Of a DNA stretch of 64,000 nucleotides, positions 37,443 to 46,986 are shown in pieces. Under the pieces are notes generated by a model. The model did no database searches and had not been told where the DNA came from. It saw only the letters and a list, made by a program, of their open reading frames with translations. This DNA is from Palsa-504 sp963742795 (GTDB lineage Bacteria; Actinomycetota; Actinomycetes; Streptosporangiales; Streptosporangiaceae). Each line of letters starts with the position of its first letter. The stretch's first letter is position 1. The stretch lies in the NCBI GenBank assembly GCA_963742795.1, contig CAVUNL010000008.1, positions 350,006 through 414,005 of the forward strand, in the 5' to 3' direction. Position numbers and translations under genes: made by a program.

Positions 37443-38502
37443 AGCACTCGGATATCAGCAGCGCATTCTCACCAAGCACCGAGAGCCAGTAGTTCATCCG
37501 CTCGGCGTTGGTGGTATCCCGCCAGTAGGAAAACAGCCGCGAGGCGTCGGCAAGCGGCAGCCGGCCTTCGACCTGGTGAATCTCCAGCGTGAAGGACACC
37601 GCCCGCGGGCGGCACGCCTCCATAGCCGCTGAGACGATAGACGCCAGGCCGCCTGGCCCGTACATCATGCTCAGTGACCGGCGCCCCTGGTAGCTGAATG
37701 GGATCGGCAGCCGTGTCAAGAAGGTGAAGTGGTCCGAGAGACCCCGGATCAGGGGATGCCCGTCGTGCAGGTGGAAATGCACGTGCTTGCCGACCGAACC
37801 GATCGCACGGGTGAGGTCGAGCACGTCCAGCGCCGCGCTTTCGACCGCGTCCTGGACGTCTGCGACCAGATCAGCCAGCCGGCCGTCCTGCGGGTTAAGG
37901 TCCCGCAGGCTCAGGCCAGGATGGCTGCGCGTGAACCTGGCAGAGGCCTGCCTGATACCGACGTGGCCCACGTCGATGCAGCAACTGACGCGTTCCGCGT
38001 CGCGGAGCCGCTCCGCCACCTCCACGAACCACCCCGGCTCCAGGCCAGTGGCGTACTCGAGGAAGACGAGCGGGCCGCCCGGCCGCTCGCTTAGACGCGC
38101 ATCGAGCTCGCGCATCACACTAAGCAGGCGGTCCGTCTGTTCCCCCATCTCATGTTTGTCATGGACGACCAGGCCGGCGATGCGGCCCGCGAAGCGGCCG
38201 GCGAACTCCCCGACCACGGCGCGGCTAGGCTCGTCCAGCACATTGACGCCGCGGTTCAGGTGGACCACAGGCATGTACGGATGAGGGGGCACGAACCGCA
38301 GAACGTGCTCAAGCTCGTCTGGCGTGTCGGCATACACCTCGGCGGCCAGGCCCATCTGGGCGAAGCGGAGCGCGGCCAGTTCGAGCAGCGCATCGTCCCC
38401 CGCGACGCGTCGCTGGAACAGGCCATGAACCGGCCCAAGCACCTCTCGGTCCCTCGCACCCAGCTCACCAAGACCCCCACCACATTGGCGGGCACAATCC
38501 AT
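37426..38502 (-). CDS. Xylose-isomerase-like TIM-barrel protein
   Basis: A 358-aa protein with the AP_endonuc_2-like barrel: VVHLNRGVNVLDEPSRAVVG, GPLVFLEYATGLEPGWFVEV (Glu), CCIDVGHVGIRQAS (Asp, His), HVHFHLHDGHPLI (His/Asp metal ligands) and SFTLEIHQVEGRLPLADASR (Glu). The ligand pattern is consistent with a metal-dependent sugar isomerase/epimerase or nuclease fold. ATG 38502 was taken; the frame is open to 38592 and GTG or ATG codons nearby could serve. It is convergent with the propeller gene. Confidence 0.7.
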   Translation of the reverse strand: MDCARQCGGGLGELGARDREVLGPVHGLFQRRVAGDDALLELAALRFAQMGLAAEVYADTPDELEHVLRFVPPHPYMPVVHLNRGVNVLDEPSRAVVGEFAGRFAGRIAGLVVHDKHEMGEQTDRLLSVMRELDARLSERPGGPLVFLEYATGLEPGWFVEVAERLRDAERVSCCIDVGHVGIRQASARFTRSHPGLSLRDLNPQDGRLADLVADVQDAVESAALDVLDLTRAIGSVGKHVHFHLHDGHPLIRGLSDHFTFLTRLPIPFSYQGRRSLSMMYGPGGLASIVSAAMEACRPRAVSFTLEIHQVEGRLPLADASRLFSYWRDTTNAERMNYWLSVLGENALLISECFTESQ

Positions 38503-38592
38503 GATCCTAACCCCCACCGTGACATAGCTGCCTCCATCCTCCACCGGACGCTCCTGCCGGCTCATCAGCAGCGGCCCAGCGCTCCGTACCAC

Positions 38593-39399
38593 GCCAGATC
38601 ACCACCCCGGCACGCACGTGGCACGGATGCCGGCATCCGCGACAGATGCCAGCTCACGACTCCAGAGGCGGTAGATCGCCGATGCGCCTAGCCGGGAGAT
38701 TACAGCCGATCTAGCGCCCGGTCCGCGTGGTCGCGCTGGCGAGGCCGGCAAGACGCCGGCCTTCGGCTATGGCGCGCCATCCCGCGGGTCGATGCCGTGC
38801 CGACGGACAGATCACGGCGGCCAGCGTGCACCATACACCCGTTGCCGCGTGCCGCACCCGGGCTGGCGCCCGCAAACCCCCAAGGCACGGGCCGCGCAGG
38901 TAGCACGGGAGCGCAGCTTCATACCGGACTCGCCGGCCCGCACTTCCTCACCGTCTCCCCGGCAAGCAACAGCCCCGCACGCCTGCCGGGTGGTCAGGCC
39001 CTCCCCGATCAGCCCCAGGACCGTGCCCACCTGCGCGGCTAAGCAGGCCAGCAGGCCAGCGGGTCGTGCCCGCCGTCTCGCAGCCTGGCACAGCGATCCG
39101 GCATCCACTGACCGGAGGCGACAGCGCCGACCATGTCGGTACCGCAGATCTGCTCGAGCACGCAGCGGACCATTCCCGCATGATCGAAACGAACACCTGT
39201 CGCCGCTTAACAAGCTGAGCACCAGGCAAGCCCACCTCGGGCATCCGTGAGCGGACCTCACAGCACACCGCACGCCGTCGCCCTCGTGCGGCCGGACATC
39301 AAGCACGGCAACGCCGAGGATGCAGCACCAGAATCCGGTCAGCGCGGAGGACGCAGACACCAGCGTCGCCGACTACACGGATGCCCGGATCGGCTACCA
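38593..39399. other. No supported gene
   Basis: About 800 bp with several open frames on both strands caused by the high GC content. None has a ribosome site plus recognisable sequence. It probably contains decayed DNA at the edge of the mobile region. Confidence 0.4.
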
Positions 39400-39840
39400 G
39401 AAAGCTGACGAGCGGCTCCTAGCCGGCGCCGAGGCGACCGCCAATATCGCCCGCGGATTCCCGGTTTTGCAGGATCCTGAAAGCTCACGCGCAGAATCGG
39501 ATGATCGTGCGACAGTCCTCGGTCGCCGCCTGCCGATTCTCAGCGGCTCGCTCCTTATCATCCCCGCCAGCACGACCCGACGCGGAGAGTTGCCGTAACG
39601 AGGCATCCGCGGTGGTTCACTGGTATTCACCCTTCCGGTCTTCCCCTCACCTGTAGCACCCGGCCGGAGCAGGCGCCCTTGAGCTTTCCCCCGGGCTTCG
39701 CACCCGGTCATTACTGACCACGCACACCGGGGCGGGGACCGGTCCTGGACACTGACCGGAGTCACGTCTCCGGCATCGAGCCGAACCTCCAATCAACGGA
39801 CTACTCACAGCGTGCGACCTCGTGTCGCAACTGAACGCGG
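39400..39840 (-). mobile_element. Possible 5' RNA part of a group II intron
   Basis: The minus strand contains GGGTGAATACCAGTGAACC, CGGATGCCTCGTTACGG, and GATGATAAGGAGCGAGCCG in the order seen in domain I of bacterial group II introns. It is preceded by several GC-rich stem-like inverted repeats. No reverse transcriptase gene follows in the correct direction. The call is inferred from resemblance; a covariance-model search would decide. Confidence 0.35.
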
Positions 39841-40375
39841 CAGAAGAGTGCATTTACTGCGCGGCCGGGCGATGCATAACTCAGCCTGGTCGGTAAACAG
39901 GCTGCCCAGCCGGTTCGTCTACGCGGCATAATCGCAGGTGACTGTCCATGGCCCGCCGTGGTCCCACCCCCGCGCCACGGCCTCAGCGAAGGTCTTGGGG
40001 CTTTTGGCGTGCCCATTTACACGCCGCCACTGCGTCCCCAGGCCACCGACGACTATCGCACGAATGGTCTCGAGCAAGACTGAACTGCCCATTCAAGGTT
40101 TTCAGGAGACCAGAGAGTGGTATTCACTCCCACTTCAGAGCCGATCCTGGCTTCAGAATGAGGTTTGACACAGCACAGCTGGGGCCTAGCAGAAGATTTT
40201 CTCATTGCGCTATCCCGTGGGATCGCCATATCCTGCCCGTCTGTCATGCGAGTCCCATTGACGTGTCCATTCAGGGGCGGCTTCAGCTTGGCCGTAGCGA
40301 TGTAGTTGCCGTGCGTTGAGCCGGCCCGGCGTGTCGACTTGATCACGTACTGCATGTTGTGATCAGTGGTGGCTT
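39841..40375. other. No supported gene; AT-richer than neighbours
   Basis: Contains a small minus-strand open piece (KSPKTFAEAVARGWDHGGPW) of unknown origin near 39940-40015. From 40080 to 40370 the base composition is visibly less GC-rich than elsewhere, as expected for transferred DNA or the outer end of the IS66-type element. Confidence 0.35.
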
Positions 40376-41823
40376 ATGCCAGATGATCCATCTGCCCTCC
40401 GGGATGAGGTGGCCGCGCTGCGTGCGGCCAATGCCCGGCTGCGGGCGGTGGTGGAGGCCAAGGACACCGAGATCGCGGCGCTGCGCGCGGCGCTGGAGGC
40501 TGGGCAGGCGCGCCAGGCTGAGGTGATCCGGCGGCTGGAGTTGCGGGTCGCCGAACTGGACCGCCGCCTGGGGATGGACTGTTCAGAGAAAGCAGTAATT
40601 CCACCTCCCCGCCGTCGAAGGAGCCGCTGGCGGCCAAGGCGCGCCAGAGGGCGGCGCGGCGGGCGTCGCTGCGGGAGCGGTCGCCCATGCGCAGGCCCGG
40701 TGGGCAGCCGGGCCACCAGGGGGCCGGGCTGGAGCCGGCGCGTGACCCGGACCGGGCCGAGAAGGCTGATCCGCCGGCTGAGTGCCGGTCGTGCGGGGCG
40801 GGGCTGGCCGGCGCCGAGCCGGCGGGCCGGGGATGGGGGCAGGTGTGGGATATCCCGCCGGTACGGCTGGAGAAGGTGCACTGGCTGTTGCCGAAGTTGC
40901 GCTGCGGCGCCTGCGGGACGGTCACCACGGCTGACCCGCCTGGTGGGCGGGCCGGGACAGTGGTCTATGGGCCGAACGTGAACGCTGCCGCCATCTTGCT
41001 TGATAACGAGGGCAATGTGCCGGCAGAGCGGACGGCGATGCTGATGGGGGCGCTGCTGGGCGCGCCGGTCTCGGCGGGGTTCGTCGCCCGCGCGCATGAG
41101 CGGCTTGCCCGGCGGCTGGAAGCGGCCGGGTTCGATGAGACGATGAAGGCCGCGCTGGGCGCCGAGGAAGCGCTGTGCGCGGATGAGTCCCCGGTCAACG
41201 TCATCCGCAACAGCGGAGACGATGGCGCCGTGCTGGCGGGCAGCCCGCACGTGGTCACCGTCCGCACCCCGGACGAGCGGCTGGTCTGGTACGCGGCCAT
41301 GCCATCGCGTTCCTCGGAGGCGATCAAGGGCCTGGCTGTGCTGGACGGCTACCACGGCATCTTGGTCCGCGACGACTACAACGGGTGGGCCCAGTTCGAT
41401 GCCCAGCTCGCCGGGGTGCAGCAATGCTGCCAGCACATCGCGCGCCACCTCAAAGGCGTCCATGCCCTGCACACCGACTGGCAGCACTGGGCCGAAGAGG
41501 TCCGCCAGATCCTGGGCGAGGCCCACCGGGCGGTCGCCGAAGCGATCGCCGCCGGGCGCACACAGCTCGACCCGGGCCTGCTCACGGACCTGCGCGAACG
41601 CTATGACAGCGCGGTGCACTGGGGTGAGATCACCAACCGGCTCCGCGACTGGGACGACGGCAAGAACCACCCCGGCTACGTGCTCGCCCGCCGCCTGAAA
41701 GCCAAGGCCGACCAGATCTGGCTGTTCACCGGCAGCTTCGCCGTGAGCTGGACGAACAACGCCAGCGAACAAGCCATCAAGGGACCAAAACGGCACCAGG
41801 CCGTCTCCGGCTACTGGCACAAA
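40376..41823 (+). pseudogene. IS66-family transposase, frameshifted and 3'-truncated
   Basis: The first frame begins with a coiled coil (SALRDEVAALRAANARLRAV) and reads to RLGMD. A second frame continues with SSNSTSPPSKEPLAAKA, RRPGGQPGHQGAGL, the zinc-ribbon CRSCGAG and CGACG. It continues into the DDE core (LCADESPVNV; VRDDYNGWAQF; WTNNASEQAIKGPKRHQAVS). The shift lies at about 40585-40605. After SGYWH (41820) the sequence leaves the family, so about 50 residues are lost where the next element begins. The element is inactive. Confidence 0.85.
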
Positions 41824-42011
41824 TCACGAGATCCGGATTTGTGCCATTATGCCGAGGCTGTAGTTATGCCGCGTCTCACCTGGCAGCCCTGGCCTGCGCA
41901 CCGGGCGCAAGGTTCTGATCAGCATATTTTCGCGGATTCACCGATGTGATCCGCTGACCTGCTTTGTCGTTGGTGATGTCGGCTCCATCAACGACGGAAC
42001 AGGAGATGATC
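41824..42011. other. Left junction of the decayed RIT element
   Basis: Carries two TTATGCC words (at 41848 and 41864) like those at the ends of the RIT element at 59.5-62.9 kb. Next comes a hairpin with arms GTCGTTG and CAACGAC (41966-41995), and AGGAG before the first integrase start. No gene is seen. Confidence 0.4.
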
Positions 42012-43257
42012 ATGGAGTCAGAACACAAGCTGGGAGGACAGCGGTCTCCCATTGTGGTGAGCGGCCCGCTGGCCGGCTGACGCCGCCGGGTTCCGGCAGG
42101 CTCTGATCGAGCAGGGATACGCGCGCCGCACGATCGGCGATCAGATGAGCATGATGGCGCACCTGAGTCGCTGGCTGCAGGCGGAGAGCCTGGACGTGAA
42201 GGCGCTGCAGTCCGCTGCGGGGATCGACCGTTTCTTCGCGGAGCGGCGGGCCCGCGGGCACCGGACGCGAGTATCCCGCACGGCGCTGTCGGGCCTGCTC
42301 GCCTTCCTCCGGGATCATGAGATCATCGGCTCGCCGGCGGATCAGGAGACCACGCCGGCCGGTCGGATGCTGGCCGAGTACCGGGTCTACCTGCGGGACG
42401 AACGCGGTGCCGCAGCGGGAACGATCCGTGGGTTCACCGCATGCGCCGCGATGTTCCTCCAGGCCATCGCGGTGCCCGGGGAACAGCCCGGCGAGACGCT
42501 GAACGGCCTGTCGGCCGCCGGCATCACCAGGTTCGTGGCCGGCTGGGCGAGATCCCGCAGTCCCGCCTACAGCAAGTCGATGGTGTCCGCGCTGCGGAGC
42601 CTGCTGCGCTTCCTGCACGCGGCCGGGTACATCACCCGTCCGCTGGATACCGCGGTCCCGGCGGTCCCGGGCTGGGAAACGGTCCGCGAGCCGCACCGCG
42701 TGTCCGGCCGGGAAATCGCGGCCATCCTGGCCGCCTGCGACCGTGAAAGCGCACGCGGGCGTCGCGACTACGCCATCCTCATGCTGCTAACGCGGCTGGG
42801 ACTGCGCGCGGCCGAAGTGGCCGGCATCCGGCTCGGCGACATCGACTGGCGGCAGGGCGTGCTCACGGTCCGCGGCAAGGGCAGCGCCCTGGACGAGCTC
42901 CCGGTCCCGGCCGATGTCGGCGCGGCCATGGCCGACTACGTCCGGCACGGGCGCCCCCGCACCAGCAGCCGGCTGCTTTTCGTGAGCGTGCGGGCGCCGT
43001 TCGCGGGACTGTCCCCCGAATCGGTCGGCTCGGTCGTGAAGCGGGCGTGCGAGCAGGCCGGCCTGACCGGTTTCTTCGGACCGCACCGGCTCCGCCATGC
43101 CGTGGCCTGCCAGCTCCAGCGCGACGGCGCCTCACTGGAAGAGATCGGGCAGCTTCTCCGCCAGCGTGACCCGCGCACCACGGCACGGTACGCGACCGTT
43201 GATACCGCGGCGCTCGCTGTCCTCGCCCGTCCCTGTCCCAGGGGGAGCGCGCGATGA
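42012..43257 (+). pseudogene. RIT element 1, first tyrosine recombinase (frameshifted near 42078)
   Basis: ATG 42012 with AGGAG upstream reads to SPIVVSGPLAG and stops. The next frame continues DAAGFRQALIEQGYARRTIG and gives the rest of a tyrosine recombinase aligned with the intact protein at 59653-60879. Catalytic residues visible are Arg in LTRLGLRAAEVAG, His-x-x-Arg in GPHRLRHAVAC and Tyr in TTARYATV. A one-base change would restore the full frame of about 415 aa. It is the first of three adjacent recombinase genes and ends in ATGA overlap with the second. Confidence 0.8.
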
Positions 43258-44200
43258 GCACCCTGCGCGAGCACGGCACGGCCTACCTGGCGATGCGCCG
43301 CAGCCTGGGCTACAAGCTCGACGGCCACGGCCGCCTGCTGATGAAGTTCATCGGCTACCTGGAAGACCACGGGCACGGCACCGTCACCGCCGAGGCTGCC
43401 CTGGCCTGGGCGACGGCACCGGCCGACGCGACGCAGGCCTACCAGAATCAGCGGCTGTCGGCCGCACGGTGTTTCGCCCGGTACCTGTCCGCCTTCGACC
43501 CGGCCTGCCAGATCCCGCCGCCCGGCATGACCGGGCCGTCGCAGGCGCGCCCGGCACCGTACCTGTATTCCCCGGAGGACATCTCCGCGCTCATCCACGC
43601 CGCCGGCACGCTGTCCGGCCCGCTGCAGTCGGCCACCTTCCAGTCCCTGGTCAGCGTGCTCGCGGTCACCGGCGGCTGTCCGAAGCACTCGGCCTGGAAC
43701 TGCGCGATTTCGACCCGGCCCGGGCGACCATCGAGATACGCGACGGGAAGAACCACGAGAGCCGCCTTGTGCCCGTGACCGGGCGCCTGGCCGCCACGCT
43801 GAAAAGCTATATCGCGGCCGCTCACCCCTGCCCCGAACCCGGTCACAAGCTGTTCCACACCGGCGACCCCTCCAGGCCGGCGGACAAGTCCACGGTTTAC
43901 AACAGGTTCCGCCGTCACCTCGCCGACGCCGACATCCCGCATTTCCCCGGAGGCCCGCACATCCATTCGCTGCGCCACGGCTTCGCCGTCGCGAACCTGC
44001 GCCGCTGGGCAGCCGACGCCGCGGACCTGGTGGTCATGCTGCCCTACCTGTCGGCCTACATGGGCCACGCCGATTTGCGCGGAACCCAGTACTACCTCCA
44101 GCTGACCGCCGACGCGCACCCCGAGGTCGCCGCCATGGCCAGCGCCAGGTTCGGCTATGTCATCCCGGGCCCGGCCGAGCCGCAAGGAGCCCGGCAGTGA
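43254..44200 (+). pseudogene. RIT element 1, second tyrosine recombinase (frameshifted near 43676)
   Basis: ATG 43254 overlaps the stop of the first gene. The frame reads MSTLREHGTAYLAMRRSLGY to SVLAVTGG, then the next frame continues LSEALGLELRDFDPARATIE to the end. Visible catalytic parts are HSLRHGFAVAN (His-x-x-Arg) and the Tyr in GTQYYLQLT. The counterpart in the intact element is 60876-61814. A single-base shift inactivates it unless it is a sequence error. Confidence 0.8.
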
Positions 44201-45238
44201 GCCTGCCAGGCCGCCGGCGGCGACCTGGCCGGCAGGTGGCTGTCGAGGTTCCTCACCAGCCACCTGGCCGCCGAGCGGGACGTGTCGGCCCAGACCATCG
44301 CGTCCTACCGGGACGCGATCAGGCTGCTGCTCACCTGGTTCCGCGACGTGCAGGCAATCCCGCCCGAGAAACTGCGCCTCGCCGACATCGACCGGGCGCG
44401 GGTGCTGGCGTTCCTGGACTGGCTGCAAGCTGAGCGCGGCAACTCGGCGTCCACCCGAAACCAGCGCCTGGCCGCTATCAGGTCGTTCATCCGCTACACC
44501 GCCATCGAACGGCCAGAGTTCCTCGGCCAGGCCACCCAGATCATCGCTATCAAGCAGAAGAAAACCCCCGCCGCTGACATGGGCCACCTGTCCGGCGACG
44601 AGGTCAAAGCCCTCCTGGCCGAACCAGACCCAGCCACCCGGCGCGGGCAGCGCGACACGGTCCTGCTTTCCACGCTCTACGACACCGCCGCCCGCGTCCA
44701 GGAGATCTGCGACCTGAACACCTGCGACGTCCGTGTCGCCCGCCCGATGGTGGTGACGTTGCACGGCAAAGGTTCCAAGACCAGGCGGGTCCCGGTGATG
44801 GATCCCACAGCCCAGCTGATCGAGGACTACCTCAGCCGGCGCGCGCCCCACCTTGGCGTCGGCAAAGACGCAGACCCGCTGTTCAACGGATCTCAGCACA
44901 CCCGCTTGACCCGCTGGGGCGTCAGCAAGATCCTCGCCAGGCACGTCCAGTCCCTGCGCCGCCGCGACCCCGGCTACGCCGCCGGGGTGAACGTCACCCC
45001 GCACGTGATCAGGAGGACCAGGGCGATGCACCTGCTCCAGGCCGGAGTCAACCTGATCTACATACGTGACCTGCTCGGTCATGCCGACGTGTCCACAACC
45101 GAGATCTACGCCCGCGCCGACGCCGAAGCCAAACGCAAAGCCATCGAGAGCGCCTACCAGTCGCTCACCCCCGAACCCCTGGCCGACTGGACAGCAGACC
45201 AAGATCTCCTCGCATGGCTCGACCGCTTCTGCGGGTAA
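44197..45238 (+). pseudogene. RIT element 1, third tyrosine recombinase (frameshift near its start)
   Basis: The GTG start overlaps the stop of the second gene, but the homologous frame (GDLAGRWLSRFLTSHLAAER, then TIASYRDAIRLLLTWFRDVQ) is one base off from that start. From 44282 the frame is open and complete. It has the Arg in YDTAARVQEICDL, TPHVIRRTRAMHLL (His-x-x-Arg) and Tyr in TTEIYARADA. It may still be made from GTG 44282 as a shorter protein lacking part of the core-binding domain. Confidence 0.75.
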
Positions 45239-45248
45239 CACCATCGGC

Positions 45249-45356
45249 TTATGTGGCCGGAACGGGCACGCGCGGCTCTGCTACCAGCGGAGATGCTGCT
45301 GCCAGCCACATAACCCAGCCATCCACATAATGCCTGTTATGTGGCATTCCACATAA
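45249..45356. repeat. Cluster of TTATGTGG inverted words
   Basis: The word TTATGTGG or its complement CCACATAA occurs five times in 108 bp (45249, 45306, 45323, 45337, 45349). The last two form a hairpin with a 4-nt centre. It lies directly after the third recombinase of RIT element 1, where the intact element has its inverted end (TTATGCGG/TTATGCCG), so it is probably its terminal recognition region. Confidence 0.55.
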
Positions 45357-45372
45357 TCGCCACACCTGCGCC

Positions 45373-45573
45373 ATGCGGCTGCGACACGCCGGAATCGACG
45401 TTGCCGTCATCGCACTCTGGCTCGGCCACGAGCAGATGGCCACCGCCAACATCTACCTGCACGCCGACATGGAGGAGAAAGAGCGAGCCATCGCCCGAGT
45501 CACCCCGCCCGACACGGCGCCTGGCCGCTACCAGCCGCCCGACCCGCTACTCGCCTTCCTCGACAGCCTCTGA
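45373..45573 (+). pseudogene. C-terminal scrap of another RIT third recombinase
   Basis: MRLRHAGIDVAVIALWLGHE, then TANIYLHADMEEKERAIARV and GRYQPPDPLLAFLDSL. This aligns almost residue by residue with the end of the intact recombinase at 61811-62800 (GRYQPSDDILAFLDGL), including the catalytic Tyr. The rest of that gene is missing. A different RIT element once stood here and was interrupted by element 1. Confidence 0.75.
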
Positions 45574-45687
45574 TTGTTCCGACCTGCCGCCAGTCGATAG
45601 CCCTGCCACGCACACCAATCCGCGCTCAGGTCGGAACAATCACGACGTCGGATCAATCGGCGTTGTCCCGATATCGGGACAACGCCG
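45571..45687. repeat. Inverted repeat and a perfect 30-bp palindrome
   Basis: TGATTGTTCCGACCTG (45571-45586) is repeated inverted at 45627-45642. A perfect 30-bp palindrome then spans 45658-45687, centred on CCGATATCGG. The same core lies in the 20-bp palindrome at 59453-59472 next to the intact RIT element, so these are probably recombinase-related sites. Confidence 0.75.
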
Positions 45688-45830
45688 AGTAGGTGTGGCC
45701 CGGGGTATGGTCTGGGCGAAAGCGGAGCCCGCGCGCATATCGACCGTTACTGCGGCGCCGGCGGGGACATCTTCAATGAGGCATTGTCATACGGCGTGCG
45801 AGCATCTGCCAGTTCTTACCCGGGTTTGGG

Positions 45831-46757
45831 TCAGGGCGTGAGGACGACTGCTCCGGTGGTGTGGCCGCCCGCTACCTGGGCGAGTGCCTGGGCGGCATCG
45901 GCGAGACGGTAGCTGGCGGCGACCGGGATCTCCAGCTGGCCGTCTGCGAATCGTGTCGCGAGTTCGCGCAGCTGGTTTCCGTCCGGGCGGATGTAGATGC
46001 TGGAGACCGTGATGCCGCGTTGCCCGCCGGGCGGGTCGGAGGTGATGGTCGCCAGCCGCCCGCCGCCGGCGACCGCCTCGATCGCGCTGGCGGCGGCGCC
46101 GGGTGCCGCGTTGGCCGCGGCGTCCACCCCGCGGTTCGCGGTGATCGCGCGGACCTGTGCGGGCCAATCCTGGTCGTGGTAGTCGATCACGTGGCGCGCC
46201 CCGAGCGCGGTTACCCGCTGCTGGCTTGCCGGGCCTGCCGTCGCGATGACCTGGGCGCCGCGCAGCGCGGCCAGGGCGACCAGCAGGCCGCCGGTGACCC
46301 CGCTGGCCCCGTGGACCAGGACCTGCTCGCCGGCGTGGACGTTGAGCGTGTCGCTGAGAACCTGCTCGGCGGTGAGCGCGGGCACCGGGAAGGCGGCCGC
46401 GGCCTCCCAGCTGGCACCGTCCGGTTTTCGGGCGAGCAGGCCGGCCGGGGCGATCAGGCGGGGGGCCCAGGTCCCCTGGTCCCGCAGCGGCACTGGGTGG
46501 GTCATGACCGCGTCGCCGGGTGCCCAGTCACTGACCGCCCGGCCAGCCGCCATCACCGTGCCGGCTGCCTCCACGCCCAGCGCCATCGGCGGCCTGGCGC
46601 CCACGTCCCAGCCGCCGGTGCGGACGAATTCATCCCAGTTGCCCACGCCGGCCGCCATCACCTCGAGCAGTACCTCGTCGCCCGCCAGCGGCCGAGGCTC
46701 ATCCACCTCGATAATCTCAACCCGGTCACCGATCCGGCGAATCCCCGCTACCTGCAT
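45831..46757 (-). CDS. Zinc-independent MDR-family quinone reductase/alcohol dehydrogenase
   Basis: A 308-aa medium-chain reductase. It has a GroES-like N-terminus (PLAGDEVLLEVMAAGVGNWD), LGVEAAGTV, and the cofactor fold VLVHGASGVTGGLLVALAAL. Zinc ligands of classical alcohol dehydrogenases are absent, so it belongs to the quinone oxidoreductase branch that uses NADPH. The substrate is unknown. It is on the same strand as a second, distinct MDR gene upstream, 229 bp away. Confidence 0.88.
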   Translation of the reverse strand: MQVAGIRRIGDRVEIIEVDEPRPLAGDEVLLEVMAAGVGNWDEFVRTGGWDVGARPPMALGVEAAGTVMAAGRAVSDWAPGDAVMTHPVPLRDQGTWAPRLIAPAGLLARKPDGASWEAAAAFPVPALTAEQVLSDTLNVHAGEQVLVHGASGVTGGLLVALAALRGAQVIATAGPASQQRVTALGARHVIDYHDQDWPAQVRAITANRGVDAAANAAPGAAASAIEAVAGGGRLATITSDPPGGQRGITVSSIYIRPDGNQLRELATRFADGQLEIPVAASYRLADAAQALAQVAGGHTTGAVVLTP

Positions 46758-46986
46758 CTCTCACCTCCACAGGCCGCCCGTGGACGGAACGGGGCCCGGC
46801 ATCAATGATCGCAATGGGCCGCAGATCGATCGCCCGCGGCCGCCGGCGCGATTGCTGCGTGCTGGACTGTTTGTTGATGGGAGGCCCCTTCCTGGCATTG
46901 CCGATGGCCGTGGCCCTAACGGCGTTGCTGTTGACACCCCGCCAACACCGCCCCGTCTACGTCGCCCATTGGTGGGCGCGTGTCGC

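Noticed and set aside
38812..39360. 182-codon minus-strand open frame
   Set aside because: Composition is Cys/Arg-rich and there is no ribosome site, no homologous motif and no conserved pattern.
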